Source: Phytoseiulus persimilis | Taxonomy: Eukaryota > Arthropoda > Arachnida > Mesostigmata > Phytoseiidae | DNA: 64,000 nucleotides | Direction: 5' to 3' | Assembly: GCA_037576195.1 (NCBI GenBank) | Contig: CM075102.1 | Coordinates: 18,162,745-18,226,744 of the forward strand | Shown here: positions 35,028 to 50,000 of the stretch, one piece after another | Numbering within the stretch: the stretch's first letter is position 1 | Layout of the letters: each line of letters opens with the position of its first letter | Translations under genes and position numbers: made by a program | Notes under the pieces: generated by a model | Told to the model about the DNA's origin: nothing | Seen by the model: only the letters and a program-made list of their open reading frames with translations | Database searches by the model: none

Positions 35028-38000
35028 ATGGCGTTGCTCGTTGCGGCCGTGCTTCTATTTGAAAACTTCCCAGGTGAGTGTACGGATTGTAGGTAACCGA
35101 GTCGGAGCCCGGCCTGCCATCGTGAAGCCGAGCAGCCATTCAGCCAGACCGACTGCTCGCTCGCCACCGTCTTGACAGCGCCATGGGAGCCGAGGAAAGT
35201 TCCCTCCGTGACCTTGGGGAGTGATCTGACCCCTTCGATCGAAAACTGTCCCGACCGTTCCGTTCTTCTGGCCCGTTCTGACGTGGATAGCTCTGCCGAG
35301 CCTGGGATTCAGATAGTCCGTCGTCGTCGCCGCCGCTGCAGTTGCCGACATCGAAGATGATGAGATACGTGTCACGTGTCCTGAAGCAGTCGCCATATTA
35401 GGCGACATGGAGATGGTGTGCGCTTTATTAAGTCGCGTCCCGGATGAGATATGAACTTCGGTCTCTTGTTTTCGGTCATGGGTGCGCGCTATTCCTCGGC
35501 CTCCCTCCCGACAGGGAACGCTCGTCGCACGCAGCCAAGCCCTCCCTTTTCCAACAATCGTCCATCGCTGGGAGCGTTATCGGCAGATTTTTTTCTTCCG
35601 GTTTTTCTGCTCCCGTTCATATATCCCGCTCGACTGACGAAGAGCTCGATTTGATTAAGGCGGATTTTACGCGAGCACGGACAAACAAGCGCTTCTCTTC
35701 CTCGATCGGAAATTCATGGGACAGTCTCCACCTTCCGACGTGCCGTGCCGTGCCAGCACGGACTGTCATCAACTCTCGTCGATTTTCGAACCGAAAACTC
35801 GGCGACGATGTTCGAGGCCTACGCGACCCGTTGCAGGGCCCGATCACTCACATTCGACCTGCGAGGCCTGCGAGTCTTCCGACGCGCATGAGCCAGAATT
35901 CAAAGAGGTGCGACGGCAGCTCATGAAGCCCGGATTCCATGGGCTGCGATGTTGACTCTGGTCATGAGTCGGGAAAGATGCGTTTATACGCAGGTGACCT
36001 TGACGGAGCGCTCTTTTGAAGGTGGACAGAAACTTGAGGAAGTAGAGCACGTCGTTCGGCGAGAAAGACGAGCACGCTCGAAGAAGCAATCTCACGATCG
36101 ACAAGTCCAGCCCACGAAAAGCTAGACGAGGCGCTCGATGCAGGGCCATCTGGAAAACGCGGATCCTCACATGAGCATGCACATCGCGGGGGGTCGACGG
36201 AAGGAGAAAGCGGACATGAAGATATCTGCATTGCATTGGATCGGCTTCGTTGCTCGACAGCCACGACGGAATCATCCATCCAAGTAGTCAGAACGACTTT
36301 GAGGCGAATGCACAGACGGAAGAAGGAGGATTCCTGATAGGAAAAGAGCGGAACAACATGAGAACACTTATTGTCATCGATTCTGTTGAAACGAGTCCGA
36401 TGGCGAGCACGACCGGGCAGAGTTTGCGCGGTGGACCGTGCGCTGCGTGATCATCATTCGCTCCGTCGAAAATGACAGCGAATGTTCGAATTCCCCAGAA
36501 CCATGAGGATCTCGTCGAAGACCCCTCGTCAGCCTCGTTAACGACGTCGTCGCTCAAAAGTGAGTAGGTGTACTCCCGCTGTTAACGAACAAACTTCGAA
36601 CACGGGACCCTTCCCCTCGTGCGGTGCCGTCCGGGATCCTGGACCATCTTTCCCGTTCGTTGAGGTCTTCCTCGGTGACAGGAGTGAGCTGAGAGGCCGT
36701 AGAATCACACCGCAAGTGCCCAATCGTCCTCAACTCCGCAATAATTGGGGATCGAATTCGGCTTGAATTGCACAACGGATGAGCAACTAACAATTACACC
36801 AGCGGGGGGTTGCGGTACTGGATCAGAATTCCGCAACGAAAGGCAGCAATCCCGCTCACTAAACGAAAACAGCTATCACGAACGAATGAGGAGCATCATG
36901 GGAATCCTATCAATCCCTGGGACACTCCGACTCGGAAACAGGTGCGACCGAGTCGCGGATGAGCTCGGCGCGCTCAAGCGAAGGCGTGGCCTTTGCGTGA
37001 GTAGGTTCTGCATTCGTACCGCGATCCCGTCCTAAAGTCGTCCCGCTATCCGTTCTCTGAACCTGGGGGTTGGAACACATGATTTTCCGCCCTGGATACT
37101 CTGATGGATCCATTCTATCGGATTAAATCAATCCGTTGACGGGAACGTCATGGTCACAGCGGGCCGCGCTATTTCTCGCCTCTCATCTCGAGCCGGAACT
37201 CGTACTCCTGACGATCACAAAATCTCAGGACAGCATGGCCTGAGTTACCCTTGAGGGCCTAGCCGCAGGATTCTGTGCCGTGCCCTGTTCCCAGCGATCT
37301 CAAGAAACTCCGTCCGGAGGCGTTATCTCTGACGATCCGATCTTCCTCCTCTGGAGCTCCCGACCTCGCCCATCGATTGTTTTGGAAGTACCTTCCGACC
37401 CGAAACGAGAGGTGACCCGAAGACAATGACGTAATCCACTCCAGTTCATCTACATGGGGGTCATGTGAAATACAGTTACTTTTGCATCAAGTGTTATTCT
37501 GTGTCGGATTCTGTTTTGATCTTTCGCGATCATCTGTGATCGAACGTTGGAAGTTTTCCACCATCTGAGCTTCGATCACAATCACGGTCGTCGAATGCAT
37601 GAAACGATCTGTTCAGAAGCGAATCCTGCCAGAGCGCGCCGTCTCCAGTGAACGAACTAGAGCGCTTCTTATTCTGCTCCTCCTGGGGCCAGGGTCGCGT
37701 AAAGCTCCGTTCGTGCATCGGACACGCGGATGCATTCACAGTTCTAGCAGCGGTTCGGGATGACGAACGCGCAGCCGACTGAAGCCGGGGCTCTTTGTTC
37801 CGTTGATATTGTTTTTGGCTTTTTGCGCCACTAATTCTCCGCGGCCTGGAATCTCCGAGCGTGTTCGCTAATGACGGAAGATGGCTTCCCGAGCGTATTT
37901 ACCGACAGGAAAAACTAATGATTGACCGCGCACCGAAGGCACCCTAATGAGAGCTCGACGCACACATCTCTCCCTCGGCCGCCCCAAGATCCGCTCACCT

Positions 38001-41000
38001 CGTGTTGTGTTGGCCTCGAAGTGTTGTTTGGCTTTGTTAGCGAACAGAGTTTATATGCAACAAATGGGGCTGACACAGAATTCATACACAGCGTACGAGA
38101 CCATGCATGTCACGATCTTAACGCTCACGAGACCTCAGTGCACGTGAGAGCATCCGAGTGTGAGTCATCAGTCCCCAGCCGGGGGGGGGGGGAGCCCGAA
38201 GCTCTCTCGCCAACGCTCTTCTAGTGCGGCGGAGAGTCATTGAATGTATTTTACCATCGGTCGTGCTTTGCGTAGGCTTTTTTGTGGCTTGTTCGTGCAG
38301 CACCGTAATTGTGATATCTGAATCGCCACAAACGCGGGCTGCCGAGCTCCAGGTCGACCGCGCGTGCGGCGAAACCTGCTCCCGTCGAGTGGAAAGGCGT
38401 TGAAACGAGACCAACGTGCGTTCTTCCGGATTCACTCATGACTCGCGGAAGAGGACTTTGAAGCGGGCAAAGTCGAACGCAACTTGTGTGCGCAGATGAC
38501 GTTGTGTGGATGATGATTAGGGCTCCGCACTCGTGGAGTATTAAAACGTGAGCTCGGACCGAATCGAGGGTGCCGAGGAATTCCTCTAGATTGTTCATGA
38601 TGGAGTCGTCCGCAACCTCTGCGCGACTCCGGTATCGACTCGAACCGTCAGTGGGACTCGAGATCGAGCTCCAGGACATCGAGGCATATTCGGGCCCACG
38701 GATTCCGACTGAATATCTCGGGAGTGCCCGCAGTATTGTGAGCGCACTCCCATGCACTTTTTGTTGATGGCGCCGTGATGAAAACGCTTTGGGCAGAAAC
38801 CGATTTTCTGGGTCGGCGGTAGCCGGAGTCGTTGATCTTCTCCTCGTTTCCCCGTGCGTTTCGGATGTCCCGACGGTTCGATGCACCGCAGCAACTGACG
38901 ACGCTTCGGACCAGATTCGGCCGTTCTCCGCGACGGCAAGGTCCCCTCTAGGGAAATGGAAATTTGATTCCGCTGGATCAGTCGATTGAGCGACAAAAAT
39001 TACCTCGCGGGAGACATCGTCGAAAATTAACACTTCGACTAGTCAATTCGTTCCACGAAGTCGTCGTCGACGTTCGCGACCCGAAGAGGGAAACCGCCCC
39101 GCTCGAGCCGCGATTGTTCGAGCTCGAGCTGAGACGTCATGGCGGAGCTCAGTGAAGCGCAAGGAATTCTCTGCCAGGCGGAGCCGCCGTCAGAAGCGAT
39201 CGAGAGGCGTTTCGCACAACCACGAGGTGATTTCCAGGAGCTCGGGAACGATTTCCCGACGGCTCTTTTCCGTTCGGGCGTCAGGAGGCACGGTTGTTTG
39301 CACGCACCGGCTCGAATCAAAGCTCCGGTGGATGAGTGCGTGTGTGTAACGATGATCGTGCACGGGGTGGCAGTATTTTTATCGCGGCCGTGTTTATTAA
39401 TTCTCGCCGACAGAACGTCAGACTTAAGTGCCTCTTGCATGCGCTACAAGCATCCCGCTGAGCCGGGCAGCGTGGCATCCTCTGCACCAGACTAATTGGT
39501 AGTATTCGCGGCCCGGAGTCGGATCCCCATCTTTCTCCGCCAGCTTCGGGTACAGCGAAGGGGACGGAGGGCGACGTCCCGATAGGTCGTGAAGAAGAGA
39601 AAGCGGCCATCTAGCCGGCACGTTCAACGCCGCAAACTGTTCATGCTGGGGGCTCGATTCTCCCCAATTTCTGTTGGACTCGATTCCCGCTTCCTGGCGG
39701 CAGAGCTCGTTCTGTGGAGTGGTCGTATTCACCGGGCCAACCGAGCGAGCGTTGAGGGTTGAATGAGCCACGGCTGCGTCACGTACACCAATGAGCCCTC
39801 TATTGACACAGGGGATGTTCGGGACCAGGGCCAGGTCTTCTCGAGAGAATCTGCTGCGAGCTGTCCTGTTCTACGGACGTATTTACGCTGTTCGCTTTCC
39901 TGTTTGCAAACTCGCCGCCTTTTCACGCAAGAACGCGATGAGGGCTCTGATCGCTCTCATCACTTGAGCAAGAGGTGAACGGGTCCTCGACTTGTTGCTC
40001 AGGGCGGAGGACCCAGTGAAAGCCATTGAATTAGAACGCACGAGACCCAGTGTGCGAGAGAGCTCCGCAAAGGTGAAGGAGGTTCCGTTGAATTGAATGA
40101 TCCGAGGGCGCCCCGACTCGGGCGGGCAATGTGATCAGAAGGAAGCGAGAAAGACTGTGGCGGAGATGAAGTGCGAGAACGAGGTGTAAATTTACATTTG
40201 GAAGGAGAGCGAGCTTTGTTTGCCAGGAGTCCTCTGGATCTTCTTCGTTCCTGGCACCTGCTGCCACAGAAAGTGTTACAATGACGTTTGCCGCCGAGAG
40301 GAGATTCCCGCTCGTTTTGGTTGTGGCTCAAGAGGAGCTTGATGTGGTTTCTCCAGTCCTATCCCGTTTGAGTTTCGGCGACTCACCGATCGAATCGAAT
40401 TCTGACGGCACCGACCGACCTTGACCAGCCGAAACCGACAAGCCAATGACGGAAATTGTTCGATCAACAGAAGAAAAAACGGCGAAAATCAAACTGAGAC
40501 AATGGGAAACGACCTGCGGGGGGACTCCCGGCTCGATGAAGGCTCCACCAGATCAGCTGGGACCGCTGGGAACGGATCACTGGACTTTCGGTAAATCCTT
40601 CTCAGAGAAGCGAAGATGAAAAATCCAGAAAATGGTCAGGAGTTGCCCATAACGATGCCTTGTGTGGGTGGTGATGGTCTTCGAGCGACCTTGGAACCTT
40701 CCGAATCCGTTGTTCTTCTCCGGTTCCATCCCGTCGTCGTTCCGTTTCTGTTGGCTCGGATTCCGTTGTTCGCTCTGAACCTTCTAGCTCATCCACAAGC
40801 CCGTCGAAGATTAGCAAAGTTGAAACCACCCCAAAGCTCATCTGAGCCGTGGCCGTGTCAGCATTTGACTGAATGGAAAAAACTCCCGAGCTTGAAAGAT
40901 ATTGAGGTGGTTCCCGACCTGGACACGTGGTCACTAGCGTTGACAGCAACATCATCATTCAGCCACCCCGTCGGGCATGATCAGAGGAGCTCCTTGCAAC

Positions 41001-44000
41001 GCTTGTTGTTTCGTCCGAAACTTGCGTTCCGCCCGCTTCCGCCGAGATTTCCGCCGATAAGCCCTGACTTGTTCTCTACATCACGCATCGCCGTACGCTG
41101 TTCGTGACTCGCTGATTGTTACTCTCCTACAGAAGCGCCTCACGACGCTTTGTCGACGACCTCCACGAAGTCAGCCAATTAGTGGCGAATTCCGTTTGGA
41201 AATATCCGATGCTCAGTCAAAGAAAAGCGCGCGCAAACAATGTACGCATCAGCCTGTGAGCCCAGCGGGGAAGTATAATGGAATTGAATTGATTTCGCAC
41301 GCGGAGTTTCTGAAGGTTCCGGCCAACAGCACTCGGAAAGTGGATCGGGATGGCAGTTTCCTCCCCTGAAAACGGAGTCGTACGGGAACTCAAAGCTCGA
41401 AAATTGCGAAATCGTCGCCGTGTCTCTCGAGACGTCTAAAGTTTTACGAGGTTCAAATAGTGTCGAGGATCCAGAATCAAGATTCCGGACGACATCCAAC
41501 TAGCCCGGAATTAGCGTGATTGTCGTAGCAGTAGAAGACAAGTGTGTGTGAGAGAGGCAAGCGAGGAGATTCTGGAGATAGAACGAACGCCCGTAGATGA
41601 ACAGGTTGACGGGGGTCAAACAGTCGGAACAAACATGGGCCGAATGAAATTTCACAACTGGGCTAGTACGGAAACGAGAGAAATTTGTAGCAACGGACGG
41701 CTCGCAACCTCACAAGTGAATAACAGGGCAGAAAAAAAAAACGCAGCTTGGAAGAAGCGATGCAGCTCCGACGAGAGGAGTTTAGTCGTGTGTTTACAAC
41801 CGATTATCAAGCGCGGCATAGGTGCTCCGGTTTGAAATCATAGACACACGTTACGAGCTGGAATTGCCGCCGGAAGAAACATAGCAGATCGGGGAGCCGG
41901 CAGGACGGCTGTTCTCGTCTGCTTTGTTGATTATCATTTAGCGCGGGCAGTTCGTCCTGCACAAACTGTTGCCTTGGATAAGCCCCGAGGCGGTGAACGC
42001 ACCCCCGTCTTTCGCTGGAACTGGAATTGAAGGCAAAAAAAAAAAACAACTTCTCGAAAATAACAAACAAGAAGGAGCAGACAAAGCGAACTTTATGAGA
42101 GTCCCCGGGAGCGGCGACGAGTTTGATGAGGTTCCGAGTCGGCCGCTCCACTTTCTCCGATGCGACATCGGAGCCTCAAGCCTCTCGGGCCAACAATGTA
42201 AGACTATTTCGCGCGGCTGAGCGACCGCAGCAGGGAACGAAGAAGGCTACTGTCTGATTTCCTCCACCAGCTTCCGTCAGATGGCTTCAGTTTGGCGCCC
42301 GTTCGAAGAAGATTTCGGCGTCGAATTATCCCGTCGAAGCGCTCTCCATCGGGACTCACGCGTGAGGTACCTGACACCACATTCCAATGGCCGCTGGCTT
42401 TCTTCTACCTTCGGGGCGCCCTTCTTCCGGCAAACCGAGGAGTTGTCGGTGAATATGTGGCGGCAATCGTGATGACTCGTTCAACGATTGATTGCAGCCC
42501 CACACAGAGAGGTTTCTTGTGATCCATGACCGGAACGTGGAATTCATCAGCGAGCAACGGTACTTCGAGACGCGGGCAGGACAGCTACGAGGACAGATTC
42601 TCCGTGAGGCCACTCCGGTAGGAGCGCGATCGACGATCTTCGTCTACACCGGACTTCTAAAAGGCGTAACTTGTCGTCGGACCCCTCCCACAGAAGAGCT
42701 CCACTCCCACGAATGACCGACTTGTCACTCAATGGTGTGGGCTGACGTGAACTCTTGGGTGACCGGAAAATAAATTTGCTTCCAGAATACTCGCTACGCT
42801 CATTCACGAGCCGCTACCCTCGCTTCCACCACAGCTACTCCAACGTCGACGGTCGGCAGTGTTACCTCTACTTGGACGTGCGTTAAGTTGGAACAGCTAT
42901 TCCGGGTCACTCCAGGGACAGAGAAAGATTCGATGCATAATTCAGACTTTGGTAATGGGCTCCCGTACCACAAGCCATCCGTTCAGGTGTAGCTCTGCTT
43001 TCCTGCTCAGGGTTGCGTGGCTTTGAACCCCGACTACCCTCTGGCATGCCTTCCGCCATTTTTTTTCCTTATTTCCCCGAGTCAAGGATCCCGTATCGTT
43101 TTGACACTCGAGCCGGCGCCAGAAAAATGTGACGCAATGCTGCTCTGACAGTGTGATCCATTGTTCAGTCAATTTCTTTGTGTCGCCGGCTGCAGGATCG
43201 GCGTAATGCTGGTTATCTGCGGGGGACCGAGGAATCTGGACAATCGCTGGCGGACTGAGCGCCCTCCGCCACGAGAGCAGAAGCCCCAATGCCAATCATT
43301 GATTACGTTCGCCCTCATGGTTTGGACACATTCAGACTAACCAAACCAAGGCCAAATCCAGGGAAGGAACCGAAGAGGTGACCAATTTCAAGAATTCCTT
43401 TTCCATGAAAACCTGATTAGCTTCAGCGGGACTCGACTATCAAGGACCATGTAGAGCTACAGCTGCGGAAATGCGGGAGAGCTTCCACATGCAGGGGCGA
43501 CGACAAACAGCGGATCGCGACTTGATTAGCAGTTCAGTGGAACGATAAATCGATCACCGGGGCCGGCGTGCTCGAGGCAAGAGTATCCAACGACGGAGGC
43601 TCCAGAGATGTCGGAAGCCATGATCGCGACCGCGGGCTGGGCCTCAGGGGGGAGAATTGAGAGTCCTAAAGTGTCTCCGTGGTTGATCCAGACTTCTGAT
43701 CTTCCAATTGGCATTTTGGCTGACCGACAACTCGGAGACGACCAGGAGGAGGAGGATCGATGGGGATACAGAACCAGAAAAGTAATCACATTCAATCACC
43801 TATAATCCAAGAAGATAATACGTCAGCTCCTCAGAGCTCTCCTGTTGACCTCGTGTCGGGCGAACTTGGGACGTTCCTGTTTATTGACTCGACGGCGGTC
43901 CGCGATGAACAGGACGGTTGGCGTCTGTCGAGTGGTTTCTCATTAGACTTGAATCAAAGTGGAGACGTGGTTTTAATTTCGTCCGGCGAGCCGACCTTGA

Positions 44001-47000
44001 ACTACTGCCCTTTCACGAAGTTGAGAAAAATCAGGCGATATCGCCGGGAGTTCTCCATTCAAGGGGCACTGGCAACTCGCTTCTGAGGCATGTTCTGAGC
44101 CCGAAAAACTTGCGTTTCTTTCAGAAGTTTTAATTGCACACACCAGCTCATGTGGACCTCGTCAGATGTTCGACATCCTTCAGAGGAAAATCTGGCGCTC
44201 GGATCGACGAGCAAACGACAGAAGAACGCTCTCCAAAGACACTTCATTCGAGCCATTCTCTATTCGTTGTCATTGATGAGTTCATTCGGGCATCGGGTAG
44301 CGTGCTGGATCCGGACCCTGCTTTCTTGCAACAGGAAGCAATTTTCCCGATCAGCTTGAAAGCTTGCGGAACGCTGAGATGGAACACACTCGCCCGAAAG
44401 TCTAGAAAAACAGATGCCTTGAACACAGCGTAGGAGTGATCACGGAAACCCGAGCCAGATCCAGTGGTCACGGTCAAAACCATCAGAGGACTGCTGGAAG
44501 CTCAGTGTCGTTACTTGCAAGCAGTTGAGAGCTTTCGACAAAAGCTCGGCGTACCACAAATCAAGTGAGAACCCGTGATTGGCCGGATCATGGATTTATT
44601 GAATTGAGTAGCAGCGGTGCTCCCAAAAATAGAGCCCCGTTGAGGGAGCTCATGCCCGGTCGCCGATGAGAGCTCCAATATTCCGAGAGTACCCAACGGA
44701 AAAATCATATCTTCTTCGTGAAGTTCTCCCTGGGTCCCACGTCCGGGTCCCCACAACGCCTCGAGTGCATGACCCCCATGTCAACCGCCGATGGGCTTTC
44801 AAGGGGCATTACATTCCATCGACAAGATTTCCTCAGAGCGAAGGTGAACGAAACCCACCTGACGGAGTCGTTGTCGTAGACAACAATGCCTGAAAATATA
44901 ACCCCAGACTTGTGGAAATGCTCCTTGGAAATATTGGTTGGTGTCTGTCCACCGGAAAAATGACCCACGGCTTTTTTATCGAACGCTTCTTCTTCTCCAT
45001 GATATGGAGTGAAAACGGAGTGAAATGTGTTTACGTTGACAACAATGAGTTCACCGCCAAGACGGACGCGGAAGGAGCAGATCCGTTTGCGGCGACAGTG
45101 GCAACGTTGATTTGATTTTTCTTGGCCGCTTCCAGCCACTTTGATTCGACTCTTCTTCATGAGTAGCAGCAGCGTCGCGGTTATTTTTCCACCTGCGCTA
45201 TTGGGAAAAAGACCCCGAATCCATCGTGGAGAACATAACAAAAGTGGAGCTTTCTGAGAAGGGGTCTTGATGTCATTCCAAGCTGTTAGTCGGGAGACGG
45301 AGAAGAAACGGAACCCAGGCAATCGAATAAATGGAAAGTATTTTCTTGGAAATTTCCGGTTGAATTCGAGGAATTCCAGACGAAAAATTACGTCTGCCTC
45401 AAACTCGGATCGGGTCTGGTTGCACATGGCGCCGCCAATTCTTAGCTAAACGTTTGTTCTCGGAGTGAAGAATGAGTCTCAGGGTAATGATGAAGATGTC
45501 ACCGAAACGAGCTTCGATTGGAATCATCGAGGCCGCCTACCACCTCCAAACAACCGATTGAGTTCCTCTCCCGAGAAAACTGGGCGAGCTGGACTGTCCG
45601 CTGCGCCGCTCGAGAGTCCCGTCAACGCTGTTTCGGGATCCGCTCTGATGTCACTCAAGATTATCATCATGATTTGCAACATCCTTGTCATCAAAATACA
45701 TGCGACTGGACAATCCGGCCCGTTCGGCGGTGGTCGCCCCCAGCTGTTTTCGCAAGCGCTCGTCGACTAGATTGTCGACTTGCCTCACAGACTGGCTAAA
45801 TCAATGACTGGTCCACCAAAGGACGCGCGACCAGACGCAGCTGCCAGTGAAGCAGACAGAGCCATGGAGCATCTCGCAGAAGCTGCAGTTCCTCTTTCAA
45901 CGCTCTTTCAATGCACTTGCAGCTCTGGCCAGCGATCTAACCATTCTGATTGCCCCAGATGCTCACCTTTTAGCGAACTTCGCGAGGAGGCGTCGCACAG
46001 GCACGTTTCGTCTATTAAGACAGGGCTACCGAAGCTTTTGTTACTTTTGTTTTTCGGTTGGCAAGGAGCATCTAAAGAAACCACAATTACAACATTGAAG
46101 CTGAAATCCCGTTGGAGATCCTCCACAATGGCGGAATTCGCTCCCGTTCGGATCTCATATGTGGTTCCGTGATTCGCCAACCGCTTCGGGTATTGGTCAG
46201 TCCGGAAAAAACTTCAATTTCACCGGAAATCGCCATCATACACGGGGCGAAAATCGTCTGTCTTCTCGTATCCTCCACAAAGTCGTCGACGACATCGTCG
46301 TCATCTTTTTTCTTTTGCTCCTGTTCCCTGGGTCTCTTAAGGCTTATCAGCTGCTTGTCCACGAGATGTCGTTGTCAACGCCGTTCTCGTCGTCATCGTG
46401 GTTATTGTACATCGTCCGTTCCCGCGATGAAGTTCGCGCTTCGCATCATCCGACCGTAATGGGCCGAGCCTTCTGTTGGGTCGGCGCGCCCACAAGAGCG
46501 ACCGACGTCGGGCAAGCGGGCGGACCGCTGCATTACGACCGTTATGATAGATCAAGAGCGGCAATGCAGCGGCGAAGCAACTATTCTCTTTCAACAGTTG
46601 CTGCCGTCGCTGAATCCGTAGCAACTGGCCACCAGAGGCTGAGTGGATGGCTTTCCCAAACCTTGACGATTCTGAAATCCGGGATCCTCGCGAGCGGAAT
46701 TAAGCGAAGTTGGTTTGTGGGTTCTCCAGCTTGACTGACTAACAATCCAAGTTGGACGCACGCCCGTTGACGAGCCCAGCGACGACGGGGCGGACGGAAC
46801 TGGCGCTGGGCTCAACGGCTAACAAACTGCAGAGGAAAGCGAGATGCAAGCAGCAATTAGTTGCGGTAAAGCGTCCGAAAGACCCCGGGGTCAAGTGCAA
46901 ACAGCCCGATGTGATGGCTCAGCCCATCTGTTCCAAGTCGACAGAATTCGTCAGACGACTCGAACGGCAGCACCGCGTCCTTATCGATATGTTTGTGATT

Positions 47001-50000
47001 GCTTCTGTCATCAAACTCGGGGCCGCTATCGACTGACGAAAGGCAGAATCGACCCGGCCGGCATACGTATCCGTCTCCGCAGACGTCGACTCAGCTTTGC
47101 ACTTAACGGCCGCGTGAACTGGTCCCACATATTTTTCCCGGAGAGCCATGGCAGCTTCTGATCATGCGTGGTCATGCTGGAAGCGCATCACACTGCCGGT
47201 GAAGGTACAACAGATCCTCGTGACCAGCGGTCGCCCTGCTATATGCTCAACTGGAGCTGCCCAGCAACCAGGATTCGGGGAATTTCTCCTTGCTTCGTAA
47301 TTCCACTCGAAACTCCACTTTCGGATTCGCGCCGCGGAGCGCCTTCATGAGGTCACGCTCAAACGACATGCTGCACGCACGGAGGTGCGAGATGGAGGTA
47401 ATGTGGGCGTGGAGCGGAGGAGCTCAGTCACTTCGGCTTCACCCTTTGTTTCTTCTCGCCGCCGAGAGCAAGCTCCGAATTTCGTAATCGACGATAGTGT
47501 GTCGGACGAGGAGTACGGAACGAATGCCGTCCGGAAGCTCCGGAATCGCGCGTCCCGATGCGACATATTCCGGCCGCGAGAAGGAAAAATCGGAAGAAAG
47601 GACCTTGAGATCCAGCTAGATGTAGACTCTCAGGAGGGCGGCATGGAGAATGAATTGCAGTTCAGAGAGAAGCTTCTCCTGCCGTCTGCTCGAAACGTCA
47701 GAACCAAGAACTATTCAAGTCTGGTATCGCCGCTTTTTTCAGCCAGGCTTGTCGGCTGGTTCCGTCGACTGGCTGCTTGGTGCTTTGGTTGGGAATATTT
47801 TGGATTGCAGCCCAGGCGGAGAGGAGTGGCAGCTGTGGAAGGGGAAATATATGGAAGTTTAGCCAGAGAGAAAGTGAATCGAACGTATGCAAAAGAAAAC
47901 GCGCAAGAAATCGCTGCGGAGGGCTCATGCTGCCTCCAGGTCTGCGCATTACATGCCCGAACACTGAGCTTGCACGATTTGGAGCCCTTCCTGTGCCTAG
48001 GATGGCCTTCCCTCACGTTACGGGTCGAGCCATCGGCGGTGATCGCTGCTTGCGTCCGCTCATAGCAGTGCGGCAATGTTTCAGACATGGCTCGTCTTCG
48101 TCGTTACAGAAGCAAACGTAATCTACACTCACAATATGATGGCTCTCCTGGGTGCTGTGCGCGTGCTTGGCCGCGTTGCTTCATGAAGTGAACATAATCA
48201 CTTTATAACGGGGAAGAGCGAACAAGAGCAGAATCCAAACATCCGGACGGCGCAAATACGATGTCTGCGCGTACTTGTTTGAGTATGCGATCGTGAGCAT
48301 ATCGATCTGCTTCCAAGTGCCGAGTGAGGCTTCTTGAGCTGTTATGCGTGCTGTTCGGCTCTTGTTTGATTTGAAACGGGCCCGATTAACGTAAAGCCTG
48401 TCAACGACACGCAAAATGCTCAGTCCATAACTGAGAGGGGATAAGTCATATATGGAAGCAGTGATCCATCCCGGATTATCGATCCATTTGCCAAGATCCG
48501 ATGCGACTCAGAGTTTATGAGGGTTGAAAGTATTTTCTCGGGGTCCAGCGGTGTTCCGATCATGACTCAAGGTTGTGATTGAACTCGCTCCCGTATCAGT
48601 TGTAAATTCACTCTCGAGGGATCATGCAACGCGTAGCTCGAGCAATGCGTTGAGAGACTGGAAAATAACAAAGCGAGGTCGCTGGTTTGTCAATGTCGAA
48701 ATCAACGGGAGTGTAACCTGAACGTCTCAAGAGGGAATCACAGAGAGCATCAGAGTCCACAAGAGTTCTCGAACCTCATCGAGGACGTGCCTCCGCCCTA
48801 AAGGCGGAGTTTTTTGAGTGTAACACACAGGAATCGTTCTATCTCGCATATGACTGTATGTCTGGAACCATCCTCATAAGGTACTTCTGGTATCGTCGTC
48901 GATCGCAACCAGATGTCGAGACTCCCAGGTCAGAGTGATATCCCATGCGGGAGGGCTCCTACACATCGGGAAATTGATGCCGGTTTCGCGACGCCCGTTA
49001 CGATCTGAGGAGGTTCTCCTCATAATTATGCTCGCCTGATCCCTAACTATATTTCCGTGACTCAGCATTCCAGAGAGGACAGAGGGAGGCCCTATCGTGG
49101 ATGATCAATGAAATTACGTCGTTGTGTGGATTGTCTCAACTTCGTTTACTGTATGTTGAGTGCACTTCCCCCTGGAGGTTCGCGACTTGCTCCAACGTTG
49201 GAGCGGCGACAAAGCTTCACGACCCCAGCGAACAGACTCATGACCCTGAAAATGTCACCTTTCGAATTTTGGTCCTTGCCCGAATTTTATTCCTATGAAT
49301 GTCCCGCAGATGCGTCGTGCAACGTCCGAGTGCAAGGCACGTTTCGGAGCTGCTTTTTGTGCCTGTTTCTGGTCATGCGTGACAAGGGACTGTCTGTGCA
49401 CACTTGGGACCAGGATGAAGTCTGCGCATAGGCCTCCTCCAGGAAGCAACCAGACGCCGTCCCTCTCTCTCTGTTGGAACGAAGCTTTCAGAGCCGACAT
49501 CGTTGTTCGGAGTGACTCCTCTCCCGGTTTCGCTGACCCTTGAGCTTATCCACAGCCGAGGTTCGCGAGAGAACGAGCACGTCTTCCACCAGAACTCAGG
49601 AATGAGCGTCACGGAAGGTGCCGGTGCGTCAGGGCGGCCATAAACATTCCGCTCAGTGACTAGGGAGTTTACGAGCCACGAATTTAGTTACGAGGCCGCC
49701 GGTTCGGAGCGCCCGAGGCCACGTTTTGCGAATCGACTTTTGAGATGTGCAGCTTTCGTTGGGCCATCGGCCACCGCCTCATGGAGGATGAGCACAATCC
49801 CTTCTGACCGCCGTGGAGGTCTTTTCCCTCAAACGTTGCACGTTCAGTAGCACGCGATTCCGATCGAAGAACGAACGAACGAAATTTCGTACTTGCTCCG
49901 TCGGGCCGAACCGTCCATTCCGCAAGGCATCGCTGATTTCGGAGCACAAATCAAGAACCACGCGAGGAGTATTGAGAGGGGGAGGTTTGCCATTCCGAAG

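Noticed and set aside
38251..39033. 260-codon - strand ORF, the longest open frame in the window
   Set aside because: It overlaps other open frames on both strands, has no domain or repeat pattern, and sits in GC-rich intron sequence where stops are rare. Length alone is not enough.
44705..45427. 240-codon - strand ORF
   Set aside because: No recognisable domain, no clear promoter or splice context, and mixed composition. It may be worth a database search but is not called as a gene.
48791..48815. GC hairpin followed by six T, resembling a bacterial terminator
   Set aside because: CTCCGCC / GGCGGAG plus a T run fits a rho-independent terminator in form, but the window is eukaryotic and this lies in an intron, so it is taken as coincidence.
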